Part shown: piece after piece, positions 1 to 10,035 of the stretch
Layout of the letters: each line of letters opens with the position of its first letter
Position numbering within the stretch: position 1 is the stretch's first letter
Assembly (NCBI GenBank): GCA_009712615.1
Contig: WASR01000273.1
Coordinates: forward strand, 1-16,329
Direction: 5' to 3'
Source of the DNA: Methanobacterium sp.
GTDB lineage: Archaea > Methanobacteriota > Methanobacteria > Methanobacteriales > Methanobacteriaceae
DNA length: 16,329 nt
Position numbers and translations under genes: made by a program
The notes under the pieces: generated by a model
Database searches by the model: none
Seen by the model: only the letters and a program-made list of their open reading frames with translations
Told to the model about the DNA's origin: nothing

Positions 1-28
1 ATATATTAATTTGTTTATCATTAACAGT

Positions 29-1665
<1,637 letters not shown>

Positions 1666-1679
1666 TTTCATCCTCCGAC

Positions 1680-2354
1680 TTACTTTTTATCTTCTCCAAC
1701 TATATTATCCTTACCATCTTCAACTTTCTTGGGATCTTTCTTTCCATTGATATCTTCAGTCTTCTTATCAGTTGCTTCGGTTTTTCCCTCTGCAATCTCC
1801 AGTTCTGAATTAATATTTTTTAGGAAGGTTTTGTTTAAAATTTTCTGAGAAAATGCCCCAACTATGATCAAAAATCCTAGTAGTATTGAAAATGCTGCAA
1901 AGGATGCACCTTCACCAAATATAACATTGTCAGCTACCTTTGTAACAGAAGCGGAGATGAGTACAATACCATAAATAATTAAAATAACTCCTATTGCTAA
2001 TGCCACATATCTAACTATTTGATCCTTTCTAGATCTGATGGAGTTAAACAAATCGTTATCCATTACTTCATGAAAGTTAATTGCATGATCTTCATGAAAG
2101 TTAATTGCATGATCTTCATGATCATCTGCTGCCCCATCATGGTTTGAAGGCTTTTGAGATTCTGATTGAAATCCATTTTGTTTTTCAACGCTGGAAGATT
2201 TGGTTTGTGTTTCCCCATCACTTCCATTTTTTGGTTCTGAATCAGAATTGCTGGATATTACTTCAGAAACTGTTTCAGATCCATCACCACTCTCGTTAGA
2301 TGAATCTGTAGTTAGTTCTGATTCTTCTTCTTTTCTTTGTAAATCTTCAGCCAA
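1680..2354 (-). CDS. Hypothetical two-helix membrane protein with charged tails
   Basis: I do not recognise this family. The 224-residue product has three parts. A Ser/Glu/Asp/Asn-rich, low-complexity N-terminal tail covers about residues 1-110. Two hydrophobic segments follow, around [18 protein letters not shown] and [17 protein letters not shown], separated by a short loop. A Lys/Glu/Asp-rich C-terminal tail makes up the last 45 residues. There is no cleavable signal peptide. The hairpin topology would leave both tails on the same side of the membrane. An in-frame 24-bp tandem duplication repeats the octapeptide DHAINFHE just before the first helix. The start is TTG 2354, supported by GGAGG at 2363-2367 (spacing 8). 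The gene lies between TFS and pcn with short gaps (44 nt and 14 nt), so it is probably cotranscribed with replication and transcription genes. That context gives no direct function. Confidence 0.8.
   Translation of the reverse strand: MAEDLQRKEEESELTTDSSNESGDGSETVSEVISSNSDSEPKNGSDGETQTKSSSVEKQNGFQSESQKPSNHDGAADDHEDHAINFHEDHAINFHEVMDNDLFNSIRSRKDQIVRYVALAIGVILIIYGIVLISASVTKVADNVIFGEGASFAAFSILLGFLIIVGAFSQKILNKTFLKNINSELEIAEGKTEATDKKTEDINGKKDPKKVEDGKDNIVGEDKK
2066..2120. repeat. 24-bp in-frame tandem duplication (2.3 copies)
   Basis: Two perfect 24-bp copies lie at 2066-2089 and 2090-2113, with a 7-bp partial third copy at 2114-2120. The unit is a multiple of three and encodes the octapeptide DHAINFHE twice in the hypothetical membrane protein. 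Perfect identity between copies suggests a recent slippage event. Confidence 0.95.
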
Positions 2355-2398
2355 TAGAAAATCCTCCTTATTAATTTAACCATGTTGTTTAAACATGC

Positions 2399-2716
2399 TT
2401 AATCATATTCCCTCCAAGTGAATGAACATTTTGTACATCTGAAAAATCTTGTTTCAGATTCATCGGCACCCCTAGTTTGGATAAGCCACCATGAAGCTTC
2501 TTTATTATCACATTTGGGACATTTAACTACTGCTGTAGGTAAGGTCTGTATGTCATCGCTTGTTACAATTATACTGTCCTTCGACTCAACTTTTTCAGAA
2601 ATCTCGTATTCACTAACAGATTCTTTGGTTACTTTGGTTGTATGTTCACAGTTTCTACATTCAAAAATGTCACCCTTAGGAAACATCACAGCTCCACATA
2701 TAGGACAAAATTTCAT
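2399..2716 (-). CDS. tfs: Transcription elongation factor TFS (TFIIS-like)
   Basis: Archaeal transcript cleavage factor, which reaches into the secondary channel of RNA polymerase and stimulates hydrolysis of backtracked RNA. At 105 residues it has the full family length. The N-terminal zinc ribbon uses C4, C7, C20 and C23 (CPICG and CRNC). A variable linker follows. The C-terminal ribbon uses C66, C69, C94 and C97 (CPKC and CTKC), with the acidic catalytic hairpin in RGADESE (D85, E86) and the conserved QTRGADE context. I place the start at ATG 2716 because GGAGGT (2723-2728) sits 6 nt upstream. A TTG at 2731 would open the frame 5 codons earlier, but that places the Shine-Dalgarno inside the gene. 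Its neighbours, Rpo11 upstream and PCNA downstream, fit an information-processing operon. Confidence 0.97.
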   Translation of the reverse strand: MKFCPICGAVMFPKGDIFECRNCEHTTKVTKESVSEYEISEKVESKDSIIVTSDDIQTLPTAVVKCPKCDNKEASWWLIQTRGADESETRFFRCTKCSFTWREYD

Positions 2717-2868
2717 TTGGTTACCTCCCAATCAAAAGTTATAATGATTTGTTAAGATCATGTTAATAGATTAATTTTTTCATTTGGTATTGCATGCAAA
2801 ATCAAAAGATTTCGTTATTGGAATTAAGATTCAAAACTTAATAGTTCAATCTAGGTTTAACATCACCA

Positions 2869-3273
2869 TCAAATTTTTAATAATTTCAAAGAGTCCTGAA
2901 TAATCCTTTCATGATCAAATGCCAGATCAAGCGTTTTAATTTCATTTAAATCAAAATATCTCGCATCATCTGCATCTGTTGCCGATTCAAGCATTCCTCC
3001 TATTTTAACACCTAAAAAACAGACTGTAACAGTGTGGCCACGTGGATCCCTGTCAGGATCAGAGTAAACTCCCACTAATTCTTTTAATTTAACAACTATG
3101 CCTGTTTCTTCTTTAGTTTCTCTCACAGCAGCATTTTCTACAGTTTCTCCATACTCCACAAATCCGCCGGGCAGAGCCCATGAACCTTGATATGGATCGT
3201 TTTTTCTTTTGATGAGCAGAATGGATGCATTTTCCACCACCACTGTATCAACTGTTAAAAAAGGAGATTTCAT
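2869..3273 (-). CDS. Nudix hydrolase, ADP-ribose pyrophosphatase-like
   Basis: A small single-domain Nudix hydrolase of 134 residues. The complete Nudix box runs from G37 to I59 and follows the pattern G-x5-E-x7-RE-x2-EE-x-G. The metal-binding glutamates are E52, E55 and E56, and all are intact. Past the box, [12 protein letters not shown] (71-82) resembles the segment typical of archaeal ADP-ribose pyrophosphatases, so ADP-ribose or a related nucleoside diphosphate derivative is the likeliest substrate. That assignment is inference, because Nudix substrate calls from sequence are often wrong. The start is placed at ATG 3273 ([10 protein letters not shown]), where the conserved fold begins. 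In-frame ATG 3288 and TTG 3291 are alternatives, and no start has a strong Shine-Dalgarno. It lies 44 nt after the DUF99 gene on the same strand; 152 nt separate it from TFS. Confidence 0.92.
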   Translation of the reverse strand: MKSPFLTVDTVVVENASILLIKRKNDPYQGSWALPGGFVEYGETVENAAVRETKEETGIVVKLKELVGVYSDPDRDPRGHTVTVCFLGVKIGGMLESATDADDARYFDLNEIKTLDLAFDHERIIQDSLKLLKI

Positions 3274-3317
3274 TTGGATCACTACCATCAAGATTTAAAA
3301 TTGATGTAAAAAATTCG

Positions 3318-3926
3318 TCAAGCACTTCCGTGTGATTCACCCTTTACTACACCTGCTGCTATTATATGGGCAACCCTGATTGGCTCAGGTATGGAACTTC
3401 TAGTTGTGGATAGTTTAACAATTTCCTTGGCATCTTCAATATTAATTCCATGAAACTGCATATAAATTGATTCTTTACCATCCACCCTGTGTACCTTTCC
3501 TGCCTCAACGATGTTGGCCCATCTATATTTCCAGTCAGGAAATCTTTTGAGAGCCTTTTTAATACCTTCAAAACTTGGAATTTTTCTCATTATAACTATT
3601 ACTGGTATTCCTGTTGCTTCGTAGAGTTCACGTATGTTCACAACGTTGAATCCTGCAAATGTAATACCATCCAGCATTATGACTCCAAGCTGTCCAATAT
3701 TTCTGGAATTTAACACCATTTCCGATATTTTTTGGGTGGCATCGGTGCCATCTCCAAGTACATGGGTACTTAATACACCATCAAGCCAGTTTCCTGCCCT
3801 AAAAACCGTGCCCACTATCATGACTTCTTTCTTGGTGTGGGTTGGAAATGGAGAATCATCCACCCCAAGGATTCTTATCTCCTGCTTTATACTTCTGAAT
3901 TTTTTAATTTCAGTTCTATTTTTCAT
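3318..3926 (-). CDS. DUF99 family protein (often annotated endonuclease dU)
   Basis: A 202-residue member of the archaeal DUF99/UPF0215 family. The recognisable features are the N-terminal ILGVDDSPF (19-27), the conserved [14 protein letters not shown] in the middle, and a C-terminal region ending in [19 protein letters not shown]. Databases commonly name the family endonuclease dU or endonuclease V-like, implying cleavage at deaminated or uracil-containing DNA. The sequence supports family membership, and the activity rests on that annotation. I start it at ATG 3926, where it overlaps the last 11 nt of rpoL (ATG AAA AAT AG shares bases with the rpoL TAG). The preceding sequence has no strong Shine-Dalgarno, so translational coupling to rpoL is likely. 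An upstream start at 3962 inside rpoL is possible but less plausible. Confidence 0.88.
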   Translation of the reverse strand: MKNRTEIKKFRSIKQEIRILGVDDSPFPTHTKKEVMIVGTVFRAGNWLDGVLSTHVLGDGTDATQKISEMVLNSRNIGQLGVIMLDGITFAGFNVVNIRELYEATGIPVIVIMRKIPSFEGIKKALKRFPDWKYRWANIVEAGKVHRVDGKESIYMQFHGINIEDAKEIVKLSTTRSSIPEPIRVAHIIAAGVVKGESHGSA

Positions 3927-4185
3927 CTTCTGAAGCGCTGATGAGATTTTGTAATTCATCACATCTTGCTTTGACTGTTTCAGCAGCTAACTTAAGAGAT
4001 TTTTTTGGATTTTTTGCCTTTACAATTAATTTAGGCTCACCAATAATTGGATGTTCAGTTACGTATGCCGCAGCTTCAACATCTTCATCTTCCATAAGGG
4101 TTTTTCTTATGGTGTTGCATAAAGAATGGGTTTCCCCAGTGATCTCTATCTCAAGTTCCTTCTTAGTATCCTTAATTACCTTCAT
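3916..4185 (-). CDS. rpoL: RNA polymerase subunit Rpo11 (RpoL)
   Basis: Subunit Rpo11/L of the archaeal RNA polymerase, the small alpha-like subunit that dimerises with Rpo3/D and helps nucleate enzyme assembly. The family signature is clear in [19 protein letters not shown], followed by [18 protein letters not shown] and an amphipathic C-terminal helix ending in an acidic tail. The start is ATG 4185 ([14 protein letters not shown]), giving 89 residues, the normal length. GAGGG at 4191-4195 lies 5 nt upstream and overlaps the last codons of csl4, whose stop is a single base away. Earlier in-frame ATGs (up to 4233) would add an unconserved extension inside csl4. The 3' end overlaps the DUF99 gene by 11 nt. 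The csl4-rpoL pairing is common in euryarchaea. Confidence 0.96.
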   Translation of the reverse strand: MKVIKDTKKELEIEITGETHSLCNTIRKTLMEDEDVEAAAYVTEHPIIGEPKLIVKAKNPKKSLKLAAETVKARCDELQNLISASEDEK

Positions 4186-4186
4186 A

Positions 4187-4756
4187 TTATCCCTCATATT
4201 TTGTAGAAAGATTTCTTCTTTCTTTATTTCCACAGTTAGGACATTTCACTTCGTTTTTACTTATTTGTTTCATGTAATGTCTGCACTTGGTACACATGGC
4301 CTTCAAAACTCCAAGTTCATCTTCAGCTGTAGTCAGGTCAACGTTGTCAACCCCGATGATTTTGGTTACCTTAGCTTCAATTAGATCTCCTATCCTAAAT
4401 TCATCGGTGAGCTTGGCAACATAGCCTTTTTGAGACTGGGATATGTGTATTCCCCCTGAAAAGGAAGTTACAAGACCCCTATTATTGTCTTTAATACTAT
4501 CTAATTTTATAAGAGCTCTCTGGCCTCTTACATCTGATACCTGGCCAAACACAACAACTCCAGATTTGAGTATTGATGGAGAACTTGTTTTGGGGACGAT
4601 GGATATCTTTTTATTTTTGTTGTCCAATGAAACTGTTCCCGCAATCAATGACCTTATGCTACCATCATCTTCATAGGTCCAGTCTGATGGAACAAACTCC
4701 TCAGTAACTCCCAAAGCATCGCCAGGTAAAACAAAATCTCCAGATTTGGTTTTCAT
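4187..4756 (-). CDS. csl4: Exosome RNA-binding subunit Csl4
   Basis: Cap subunit of the archaeal exosome, which binds RNA above the Rrp41/Rrp42 ring and can recruit DnaG. Three domains are visible in 189 residues. The N-terminal Csl4 domain begins [19 protein letters not shown] central S1 RNA-binding domain spans about 64-145 ([19 protein letters not shown] through VDNVDLT). A C-terminal zinc ribbon has C155, C158, C172 and C175 (CTKC and CPNC), all intact. The start is ATG 4756, with GAGGTGA at 4761-4767 fitting the anti-Shine-Dalgarno closely. It leads the csl4-rpoL-DUF99 block and is separated from dph2 upstream by about 170 bp, so it probably has its own promoter. Confidence 0.96.
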   Translation of the reverse strand: MKTKSGDFVLPGDALGVTEEFVPSDWTYEDDGSIRSLIAGTVSLDNKNKKISIVPKTSSPSILKSGVVVFGQVSDVRGQRALIKLDSIKDNNRGLVTSFSGGIHISQSQKGYVAKLTDEFRIGDLIEAKVTKIIGVDNVDLTTAEDELGVLKAMCTKCRHYMKQISKNEVKCPNCGNKERRNLSTKYEG

Positions 4757-4926
4757 TTATTCACCTCACTTAAAATAAGTACAGTCAACTCATCATCAAA
4801 TTTGTTAAATTCATAATTGTAGTGTAATTCAATCCCTCATACATATCTGAGTAACTTACTATTTGGACTTCATCTTAATAAATTAGTGACATATTATAAG
4901 ATTTGCATTTTTAGTTACCATTATAT
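4757..4926 (-). promoter_or_regulatory. Intergenic region dph2-csl4, probable csl4 promoter
   Basis: This 170-bp gap lies downstream of dph2 and upstream of csl4 on the minus strand. Beyond the csl4 Shine-Dalgarno (4761-4767) it is AT-rich. An AATCTTATAATATG-like stretch on the minus strand, near 4880-4895, could be a TATA element, with a long leader of roughly 100 nt. I see no hairpin terminator or RNA gene. The assignment is tentative. Confidence 0.3.
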
Positions 4927-5940
4927 TTATTTGTTTTTGTTATTTAATCCACCATATTTAATTTCATCTATTTCATAGTTTTCCCATTCTCTTTTACCAA
5001 TGGCAATTTCTAGCTCTTGTGGAGTTAATAAAGGTTTTTTATACCTACTAGAATCATCAATCGCTATCCTAGGACACGCAGTCATCACAAATGCATCAAG
5101 ATCCATATAGGGAAGCAATTTTTCAGGGGAAACATCATCTAGAAGAAGTATGAATCCTTCCCTTCCAGCTTCACTAAGTAGGTTTTTCAATTCCATGGCA
5201 ATATCTAACCTGTTCTGACCTTTTTTGGTCGATACTATAATCCCGAATGTTTTAGCATCCATTGCTTTAGCTATCCTTGCAAATCTTATTCTCAGTATCC
5301 TGTCTGAAAAATCATTTATCAACCTTGCTTCATCAAGGTAAGGATCTGCAATAATTACCGGTTTGTCGGTAAAAAGTGTTATTCCCAAGGCATGGAAGTT
5401 ACCACTTCCAACATACAAGAAGGCATCCACATAGAGGTCCTTTATGGATGAAAAATTACAGCCCAAAACCTGTCCCCTTGCGGTACCTGCCCCTTCATTA
5501 ATGACAACTTCCTTACCATTCTGTTCTAAAAATTCAGCAACTTCTTCTAGTTGTTTAAGGTGTTGAACCGTGGTTACTAGTCCTATTTTTTTGTAACCCT
5601 CTAGGAGGCTCATTGCATTTCCTACTGATCCCAATAATTCCATTTTTGAACTTGCATCCACAAATAGAACTGGCATATCATAATTGAGTGGGAGTGGTTT
5701 GTGTCCAAAGTGAACTAAAACATCAGCAATACCGGTCATATCCACATCTGCAACATCACAAGCCCCAAAACATGGATCAGCAGATATTATGACTGTAGCT
5801 CCTGTTTCGGCTTCAATTTGTCTTGCAACCTCAACAGCATGTAATTTGAGTCCTTCTGGAAACTGAAGACCAACAGTTTCTGCATTGAGGTTTTTTACCC
5901 TTCTTATTATTTCATCTATTTCAAGTTCGTGTCCAGACAT
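4927..5940 (-). CDS. dph2: Diphthamide synthase Dph2 (radical ACP-transferring enzyme)
   Basis: Archaeal Dph2, a homodimeric [4Fe-4S] enzyme. It transfers the 3-amino-3-carboxypropyl group of SAM to a histidine of elongation factor aEF2, the first step of diphthamide synthesis. The 337 residues are full length. The three family cysteines that hold the cluster are present, one per repeat domain: C61 in [13 protein letters not shown]161 in [10 protein letters not shown] and C289 in TACPRIAID. Other family segments are [12 protein letters not shown] near the N-terminus and SGNFHALG plus ADPY in the second and third domains. The start is ATG 5940, with TGAGG (5946-5950) as Shine-Dalgarno; the TGA of that sequence is also the stop codon of hpt, so the two genes are translationally coupled. 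Confidence 0.96.
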   Translation of the reverse strand: MSGHELEIDEIIRRVKNLNAETVGLQFPEGLKLHAVEVARQIEAETGATVIISADPCFGACDVADVDMTGIADVLVHFGHKPLPLNYDMPVLFVDASSKMELLGSVGNAMSLLEGYKKIGLVTTVQHLKQLEEVAEFLEQNGKEVVINEGAGTARGQVLGCNFSSIKDLYVDAFLYVGSGNFHALGITLFTDKPVIIADPYLDEARLINDFSDRILRIRFARIAKAMDAKTFGIIVSTKKGQNRLDIAMELKNLLSEAGREGFILLLDDVSPEKLLPYMDLDAFVMTACPRIAIDDSSRYKKPLLTPQELEIAIGKREWENYEIDEIKYGGLNNKNK

Positions 5941-5947
5941 ATTATCC

Positions 5948-6523
5948 TCAAACTATCTCGTCGCGTGACCCTTCTATCTGTACCTTTCCATCGACCACAT
6001 TTACATTAACTAGACTTTTAACTTCAAACCCAGTCTCATCCATTACTATGTTCTTTCCTTCTCCCTTTTCAACAACAGCAAAAACATCAACAATTTCAAT
6101 GCCCATTTTTTCCATGGCCTTTAAAACTGCTATCATGGTTCCCCCTGTGCTCACAACATCATCAACCAGGATTACTCTGTCTCCTTTTTTCAAACCATTG
6201 ATGTAAAGTTCTCCATGACTGTAACCTGTGATTTGATGTACGGCAACTTCACCTTCTAAACCATATTGTCTTTTCCTGATTACAACAAACGGGATACTTG
6301 TAATGATGGACAGTGCAGTTGCAATGTGTATTCCCATTGCTTCGACACAAACAATTTTATCAACATTCAAATTACCAAATTTTCTTATCCCTTCTGCAGC
6401 CTCTTTCAAAACATCAGGATCCACGAGTGGAACTCCGTCTGTTATGGGATGGACAAAGTAGTTGTAATCGCCCTTTTTTATTATTGGTGCTTCAATTAAA
6501 CTGATCTTGAGTTTTTCAAACAT
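5948..6523 (-). CDS. hpt: Hypoxanthine/guanine phosphoribosyltransferase
   Basis: Purine salvage enzyme that forms IMP or GMP from hypoxanthine or guanine and PRPP. The PRPP-binding loop is clear at residues 117-129 ([13 protein letters not shown]). The hood-side segments [12 protein letters not shown] and [13 protein letters not shown] match the archaeal type, which is sequence-related to adenine phosphoribosyltransferases. Substrate choice (hypoxanthine/guanine versus adenine) follows the methanogen Hpt family rather than a residue I can point to. The 191-residue length is normal. It is the first gene of the leftward cluster, facing srp54 across a divergent promoter region, and its stop overlaps the dph2 Shine-Dalgarno. 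The ribosome-binding site (GGCGGGATT, just upstream) is weak. Confidence 0.95.
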   Translation of the reverse strand: MFEKLKISLIEAPIIKKGDYNYFVHPITDGVPLVDPDVLKEAAEGIRKFGNLNVDKIVCVEAMGIHIATALSIITSIPFVVIRKRQYGLEGEVAVHQITGYSHGELYINGLKKGDRVILVDDVVSTGGTMIAVLKAMEKMGIEIVDVFAVVEKGEGKNIVMDETGFEVKSLVNVNVVDGKVQIEGSRDEIV

Positions 6524-6564
6524 TCAATCCCGCCTAGTATTTCGAAATAATAATCAGCTAAAAC

Positions 6565-6574
6565 ATAAATTTAT
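6565..6574 (-). promoter_or_regulatory. TATA box for hpt
   Basis: ATAAATTTAT, a symmetric TATA-like element about 45 bp upstream of the hpt start on the minus strand. The spacing fits a short leader that still includes the weak GGCGGGATT ribosome-binding site. Confidence 0.5.
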
Positions 6575-6752
6575 TGAAAATATTTTTAGCTATTTAACAG
6601 TTCTAAAATTAACAAACATAATTATATCTAATTAACGGTATAATGGTATAATACTATTAGGTATATATTATAGTGATGTACGATCTATTTTTTAACTTGA
6701 TGAGTTAGCAATAATAGTGAGTTTGTAATTAGTACAAATGATCAGAAAAAAA

Positions 6753-6760
6753 TTATATAA
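6753..6760 (+). promoter_or_regulatory. TATA box for srp54
   Basis: TTATATAA preceded by a run of A residues, 67 bp upstream of the srp54 ATG. It matches the archaeal box A and fits a leader of about 40 nt carrying the GGTGAG ribosome-binding site. Confidence 0.55.
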
Positions 6761-6819
6761 TTTATGGAAAAATATTAAGTCAAATTATGAATTCAATCAA
6801 AATTAAATGGTGAGAATAA

Positions 6820-8151
6820 ATGTTGGGCAATCTTGGAAAAAATCTTACCAAAACAATGAAAAAATTGGCCGGAATGGCCATAATTGATGAAGAAGTAGTT
6901 AAAGAAGTCATTAAAGATATTCAAAGGGCACTCATACAATCTGACGTTAACATCAAACTTGTATTAAATCTTTCAAAAACCATTGAAGACAGATCATTAA
7001 ATGAAGAACCTCCAAAGGGAGTAACCCCTAAAGAACATGTCATTAGGATTGTCTACGAAGAACTAGTAAATCTCCTTGGTTCAAGTGCACAAGAAGTTGA
7101 AATAGATAAACGTCCATATAAAATCCTTTTCATGGGTCTTCAGGGAAGCGGAAAAACTACATCCATAGGTAAACTCACTCGATACCTTCAGAAAAAAGGA
7201 TTCAATCCGGCAATTGTAAGCACAGACACATGGAGACCTGCTGCTTATGAACAGTTACTTCAGTTAACTGAGTCCATGAATGTTCCTGTTTATGGAGATC
7301 ATGAAAACAAAGACGCCCTAGACCTTGCAAGAAAGGGGTTGAAAGCTGCTAAAAAGAACGATATAATAATTGTGGACACTGCAGGAAGACATAAAGAAGA
7401 GAGTGATCTCCTGGCTGAAATGGAAAGTCTCTCGTCTATTGTCGAACCTGATGAAGTTATAATGGTTATAGATGGAACTATTGGCCAGCAAGCCGGAGAA
7501 CAAGCCCTTGCATTTAACAACGCAACCAAAATAGGGTCAATCATTATTACAAAATTGGATGGTTCAGCCAAAGGTGGAGGCGCACTTTCAGCAGTTGCTG
7601 AAATTGGGGCCCCAAAAAAATTCATAGGAACCGGTGAGAGGGTTGAAGATTTTGAAGCCTTCGATCCAGATAGATTCATTTCACGACTGCTGGGAATGGG
7701 TGATATTCGAACCCTTCTAGAACGTGCAGAAGAGATTGCAGAGGAAGAAGGAGACATGGGATCTGTAGATGCCATGTTGAGTGGTAAGTTCACATTGAAG
7801 GATATGTATTCACAGTTTGAAATGATGAATAAAATGGGCCCAATGCAGCAAGTCATGAATATGATTCCTGGTGCCGGAGGTAAACTCCCTAAAAATGCAT
7901 CGCAGGTAACAGAGGAAAAACTTTCCAAGTACAAGATCCTGATGGATTCCATGACTGAACAGGAATTAGAACATCCTGAAGTTATCAAACAATCCCGTGT
8001 AAAAAGAATTGCAAGGGGTTCGGGTATGAAGAATGAAGATGTTAAGGAACTTTTAAAATATTACAACGTCACTAAAAAGGCCATGAAAGGATTTGGTAAG
8101 CGTAAAATGGGCGGTCCTCTTGGACAGATGATGAAACAAATGATGAGATAA
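6820..8151 (+). CDS. srp54: Signal recognition particle GTPase SRP54 (Ffh)
   Basis: SRP54, the GTPase and signal-sequence-binding subunit of the signal recognition particle. It targets nascent membrane and secreted proteins to FtsY and the Sec translocon. The N domain covers about 1-95. The G domain follows, with the P-loop GLQGSGKT (106-113), the insertion-box region DTWRPAA (136-142), DTAGR (186-190) and TKLDG (244-248). The M domain runs from about 300 to 443. It is Met-rich ([17 protein letters not shown]), carries the 7S RNA-binding helix-turn-helix around [11 protein letters not shown], and ends in [13 protein letters not shown]. The 443 residues are standard. ATG 6820 is preceded by GGTGAG with 5-6 nt spacing. 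All motifs are intact. Confidence 0.98.
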   Translation: MLGNLGKNLTKTMKKLAGMAIIDEEVVKEVIKDIQRALIQSDVNIKLVLNLSKTIEDRSLNEEPPKGVTPKEHVIRIVYEELVNLLGSSAQEVEIDKRPYKILFMGLQGSGKTTSIGKLTRYLQKKGFNPAIVSTDTWRPAAYEQLLQLTESMNVPVYGDHENKDALDLARKGLKAAKKNDIIIVDTAGRHKEESDLLAEMESLSSIVEPDEVIMVIDGTIGQQAGEQALAFNNATKIGSIIITKLDGSAKGGGALSAVAEIGAPKKFIGTGERVEDFEAFDPDRFISRLLGMGDIRTLLERAEEIAEEEGDMGSVDAMLSGKFTLKDMYSQFEMMNKMGPMQQVMNMIPGAGGKLPKNASQVTEEKLSKYKILMDSMTEQELEHPEVIKQSRVKRIARGSGMKNEDVKELLKYYNVTKKAMKGFGKRKMGGPLGQMMKQMMR

Positions 8152-8165
8152 TCATTTCATCATAA

Positions 8166-8190
8166 AATTTTTGACTATCTATTTTTTTAA
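8166..8190 (+). terminator. T-rich tract after srp54, possible terminator
   Basis: Two T runs (8168-8172 and 8182-8188) follow the srp54 stop within 40 nt. Archaeal intrinsic termination relies on such U tracts without needing a hairpin. Readthrough into pus10, 78 bp downstream of srp54, remains possible. Confidence 0.4.
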
Positions 8191-8229
8191 TTAATTAGTA
8201 GAATGCTGTAATTACTGGAATGATACAAT

Positions 8230-9453
8230 ATGGAAAATCTAATTCATGATAAATTAATTACCACAATGGAACTTACACAGGGAAATATTTGCAACCATTG
8301 TTTAGGCAGAATCTTTTCAAAGGAAATCAAAGGTCCTGGGAATGTAATCCGTGGTGAACGCTTGAAGCAAAGCCTCCAAGATCTAAATAAAACTTATCTC
8401 AAAGATGATAAATGCTGGATATGTGATGATCTCTTTGAGAATATGGATACAATGATTCAACAGGCCCTAAAATCCGTTGAAGATGAAGAAATTAATTTTT
8501 CGAATTTTCTAGTGGGATGTCGTGTAGATCCAATTGTACTTGAAAGGGAAGCATACATCCATCAGAAGCTTGGGGCCAACGTTGAAAATATTAAAAAAGA
8601 AATTAACAGAGAATTTGGAAAAGAACTTTCATCAAGACTCATCAAAGAAGTTGAATTTGACTCACCTAACCTCGTCTTTATGGTGGATTTTAAATCTGGA
8701 AATGTTGAAATCACCATAAACCCAATATTTATCGAAAGCAAATACAGAAAATTAGTTCGGGACATTCCACAAACTAAATGGCCATGTAACAGATGCAAAG
8801 GTCGGGGATGTGAAAAATGTGATTTCACAGGCAAAATGTATCCTGAAACAGTGGAAGAACTCATTTCAGATGTTATGATCAAAGCTGCCAAAGGGACTGG
8901 AGCCAAATTCCATGGCGCAGGAAGGGAAGATATCGACGTCAGAATGCTTGGTAGTGGAAGAACATTCGTTCTAGAGATTTTAGAACCTAAAATCAGAGAA
9001 CTTGACCTTAACACACTTCAAGAAGAGGTGAATAAATATGCTGAGGGTAAGGTAGAGATATCTGAAATGAAATATGTTCCAAGAAATCGGAAGGCCGAAA
9101 TAAAGCAATCCTCCACAGATACTTACAAAGTTTATAAAGCATTGGTTGAGGTAGACGACGAAATTGATCCCGAAAATTTAGATTCCCTTAAATCCCTAGA
9201 TATAATAAACCAGAGAACACCAATAAGAGTTTCACACAGACGAGCAGACAAAATTAGAACCAGAAAAATAAGGAAACTTGATTATAACTGGTTAAAACCA
9301 AAAAGTTTTGAGATCACTCTGGAATGTGAAGGAGGATTATACATCAAAGAACTCATATCTGGAGATGAGGATAGGAGTAAACCTAGTGTGGCTGAAGTAC
9401 TTGGAACCAATGCAAGGTGTGTTCAGCTCGATGTTTTGGAAGTGAATATATAA
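8230..9453 (+). CDS. pus10: tRNA pseudouridine synthase Pus10
   Basis: Pus10 makes pseudouridine at tRNA position 55, and in archaea also at 54. The 407-residue protein has an N-terminal zinc-binding module (C21, C24, C62, C65 in CNHC and CWIC) and an RNA-binding THUMP-like region from about 85 to 170. A second Cys-rich loop, PCNRCKGRGCEKC (185-197), follows. The catalytic domain has the motif GREDIDVRMLG (231-241); by alignment with the TruA motif GRTDAGV, D234 is the likely catalytic aspartate. C-terminal pseudouridine-synthase features include NQRTPIRVSHRRADK and GGLYIKELISGD. The ribosome-binding site is weak (GGAATGAT). The T-rich tract upstream suggests separate transcription or readthrough from srp54. 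Family identification is firm. Confidence 0.96.
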   Translation: MENLIHDKLITTMELTQGNICNHCLGRIFSKEIKGPGNVIRGERLKQSLQDLNKTYLKDDKCWICDDLFENMDTMIQQALKSVEDEEINFSNFLVGCRVDPIVLEREAYIHQKLGANVENIKKEINREFGKELSSRLIKEVEFDSPNLVFMVDFKSGNVEITINPIFIESKYRKLVRDIPQTKWPCNRCKGRGCEKCDFTGKMYPETVEELISDVMIKAAKGTGAKFHGAGREDIDVRMLGSGRTFVLEILEPKIRELDLNTLQEEVNKYAEGKVEISEMKYVPRNRKAEIKQSSTDTYKVYKALVEVDDEIDPENLDSLKSLDIINQRTPIRVSHRRADKIRTRKIRKLDYNWLKPKSFEITLECEGGLYIKELISGDEDRSKPSVAEVLGTNARCVQLDVLEVNI

Positions 9454-9736
9454 GGTATCAATGGATAGTATTATATAGTTTCAAAAAATCAAAATATATA
9501 TTTACATCCCCTTGCAAATTTAATATTCAGCACAATGTATTGCTAGTAAAAATTTAGTTCAATTAATCTGATTTTTCATATAAATGAATCAGTGCCATGC
9601 TGAATGAGAACTGAGGATGATGAGTCAAGATCAGTGCAAAGTGAATCTGATTTAAACGTTTTAGTTTAATATTGATAATATGTGACGTTAAGTCAACTCA
9701 AACTTTAAATACCCAAGGGTTTTGGAGGTTAGAAAT
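9454..9736 (+). promoter_or_regulatory. Intergenic region pus10-rpl21e with promoter and repeats
   Basis: A 283-bp gap holding the rpl21e control region. TTTAAATA (9704-9711) is the best TATA candidate, and GGAGGT (9724-9729) is the Shine-Dalgarno. Upstream, a 25-nt hairpin can form at 9568-9592 (CTGAT with ATCAG, TCAT with ATGA). Two imperfectly related 31-nt segments lie at 9584-9614 and 9620-9650; each starts ATGA, contains ATCAGTGC and ends CTGA. I see no tRNA. Whether the repeats are an RNA gene, a leader structure or chance is open. Confidence 0.4.
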
Positions 9737-10030
9737 ATGGTAAAAAGATCAAAAGGTTCAAGAAGTAAAACACGTTTCAAACTTAGAAAGACAATTAGGC
9801 CAGGTAGAACAAACCCAATCACCAAAAAGATACAAACTTTCGATGAAAGTGATATGGTACACATAATAATCGACCCAAGTATCCATAAGGGCCAGCCACA
9901 CCCACGTTTCCATGGAAAAACTGGTAAAGTGGGAGAAAGAAGAGGAAATGCTTATATTGTAGAAATAAACGATGGGAACAAACCTAAAAAATTAATAATC
10001 AGACCAGAACATCTTAAAATGCAAGAGTGA
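9737..10030 (+). CDS. rpl21e: 50S ribosomal protein L21e
   Basis: Eukaryote-type large-subunit ribosomal protein L21e (eL21), 97 residues. The basic N-terminus ([18 protein letters not shown]), the SH3-like core ([38 protein letters not shown]) and the C-terminal [11 protein letters not shown] are all typical. The start is ATG 9737, because GGAGGT at 9724-9729 sits 7 nt upstream. A TTG at 9722 would start the frame earlier but overlaps that site. The gene is followed after 5 nt by rpoF on the same strand. The rpl21e-rpoF-DUF655-rsmA order is a conserved euryarchaeal arrangement, which supports every call in this block. Confidence 0.98.
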   Translation: MVKRSKGSRSKTRFKLRKTIRPGRTNPITKKIQTFDESDMVHIIIDPSIHKGQPHPRFHGKTGKVGERRGNAYIVEINDGNKPKKLIIRPEHLKMQE

Positions 10031-10035
10031 TTCTG

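Larger units (their letters stand above)
6524..6819. promoter_or_regulatory. Divergent promoter region hpt / srp54
   Basis: A 296-bp AT-rich region without a gene. Toward hpt (minus strand), ATAAATTTAT at 6565-6574 is a good TATA candidate, placing the transcript start near 6545 with a leader of about 20 nt. Toward srp54 (plus), TTATATAA at 6753-6760, preceded by an A-rich BRE-like tract, would start transcription near 6780. The srp54 Shine-Dalgarno GGTGAG is at 6809-6814. In the middle, 6637-6668 holds two adjacent copies of GGTATAAT and a related GGTATATAT. No RNA gene is evident. Confidence 0.6.

Noticed and set aside
2790..2799. Perfect palindrome TTGCATGCAA upstream of TFS
   Set aside because: A single 10-bp palindrome in an AT-rich gap with no second copy nearby; no reason to call it an operator or origin element.
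2823..2842. Inverted repeat ATTAAG-N8-CTTAAT after the Nudix gene as a terminator
   Set aside because: Only six AT-rich pairs with an eight-base loop and no following U tract on the minus strand; too weak.
7299..7988. 229-codon minus-strand open frame inside srp54
   Set aside because: Long, but fully antisense to the conserved SRP54 G and M domains and rich in Ser/Ile as expected from reversed codons. No independent support.
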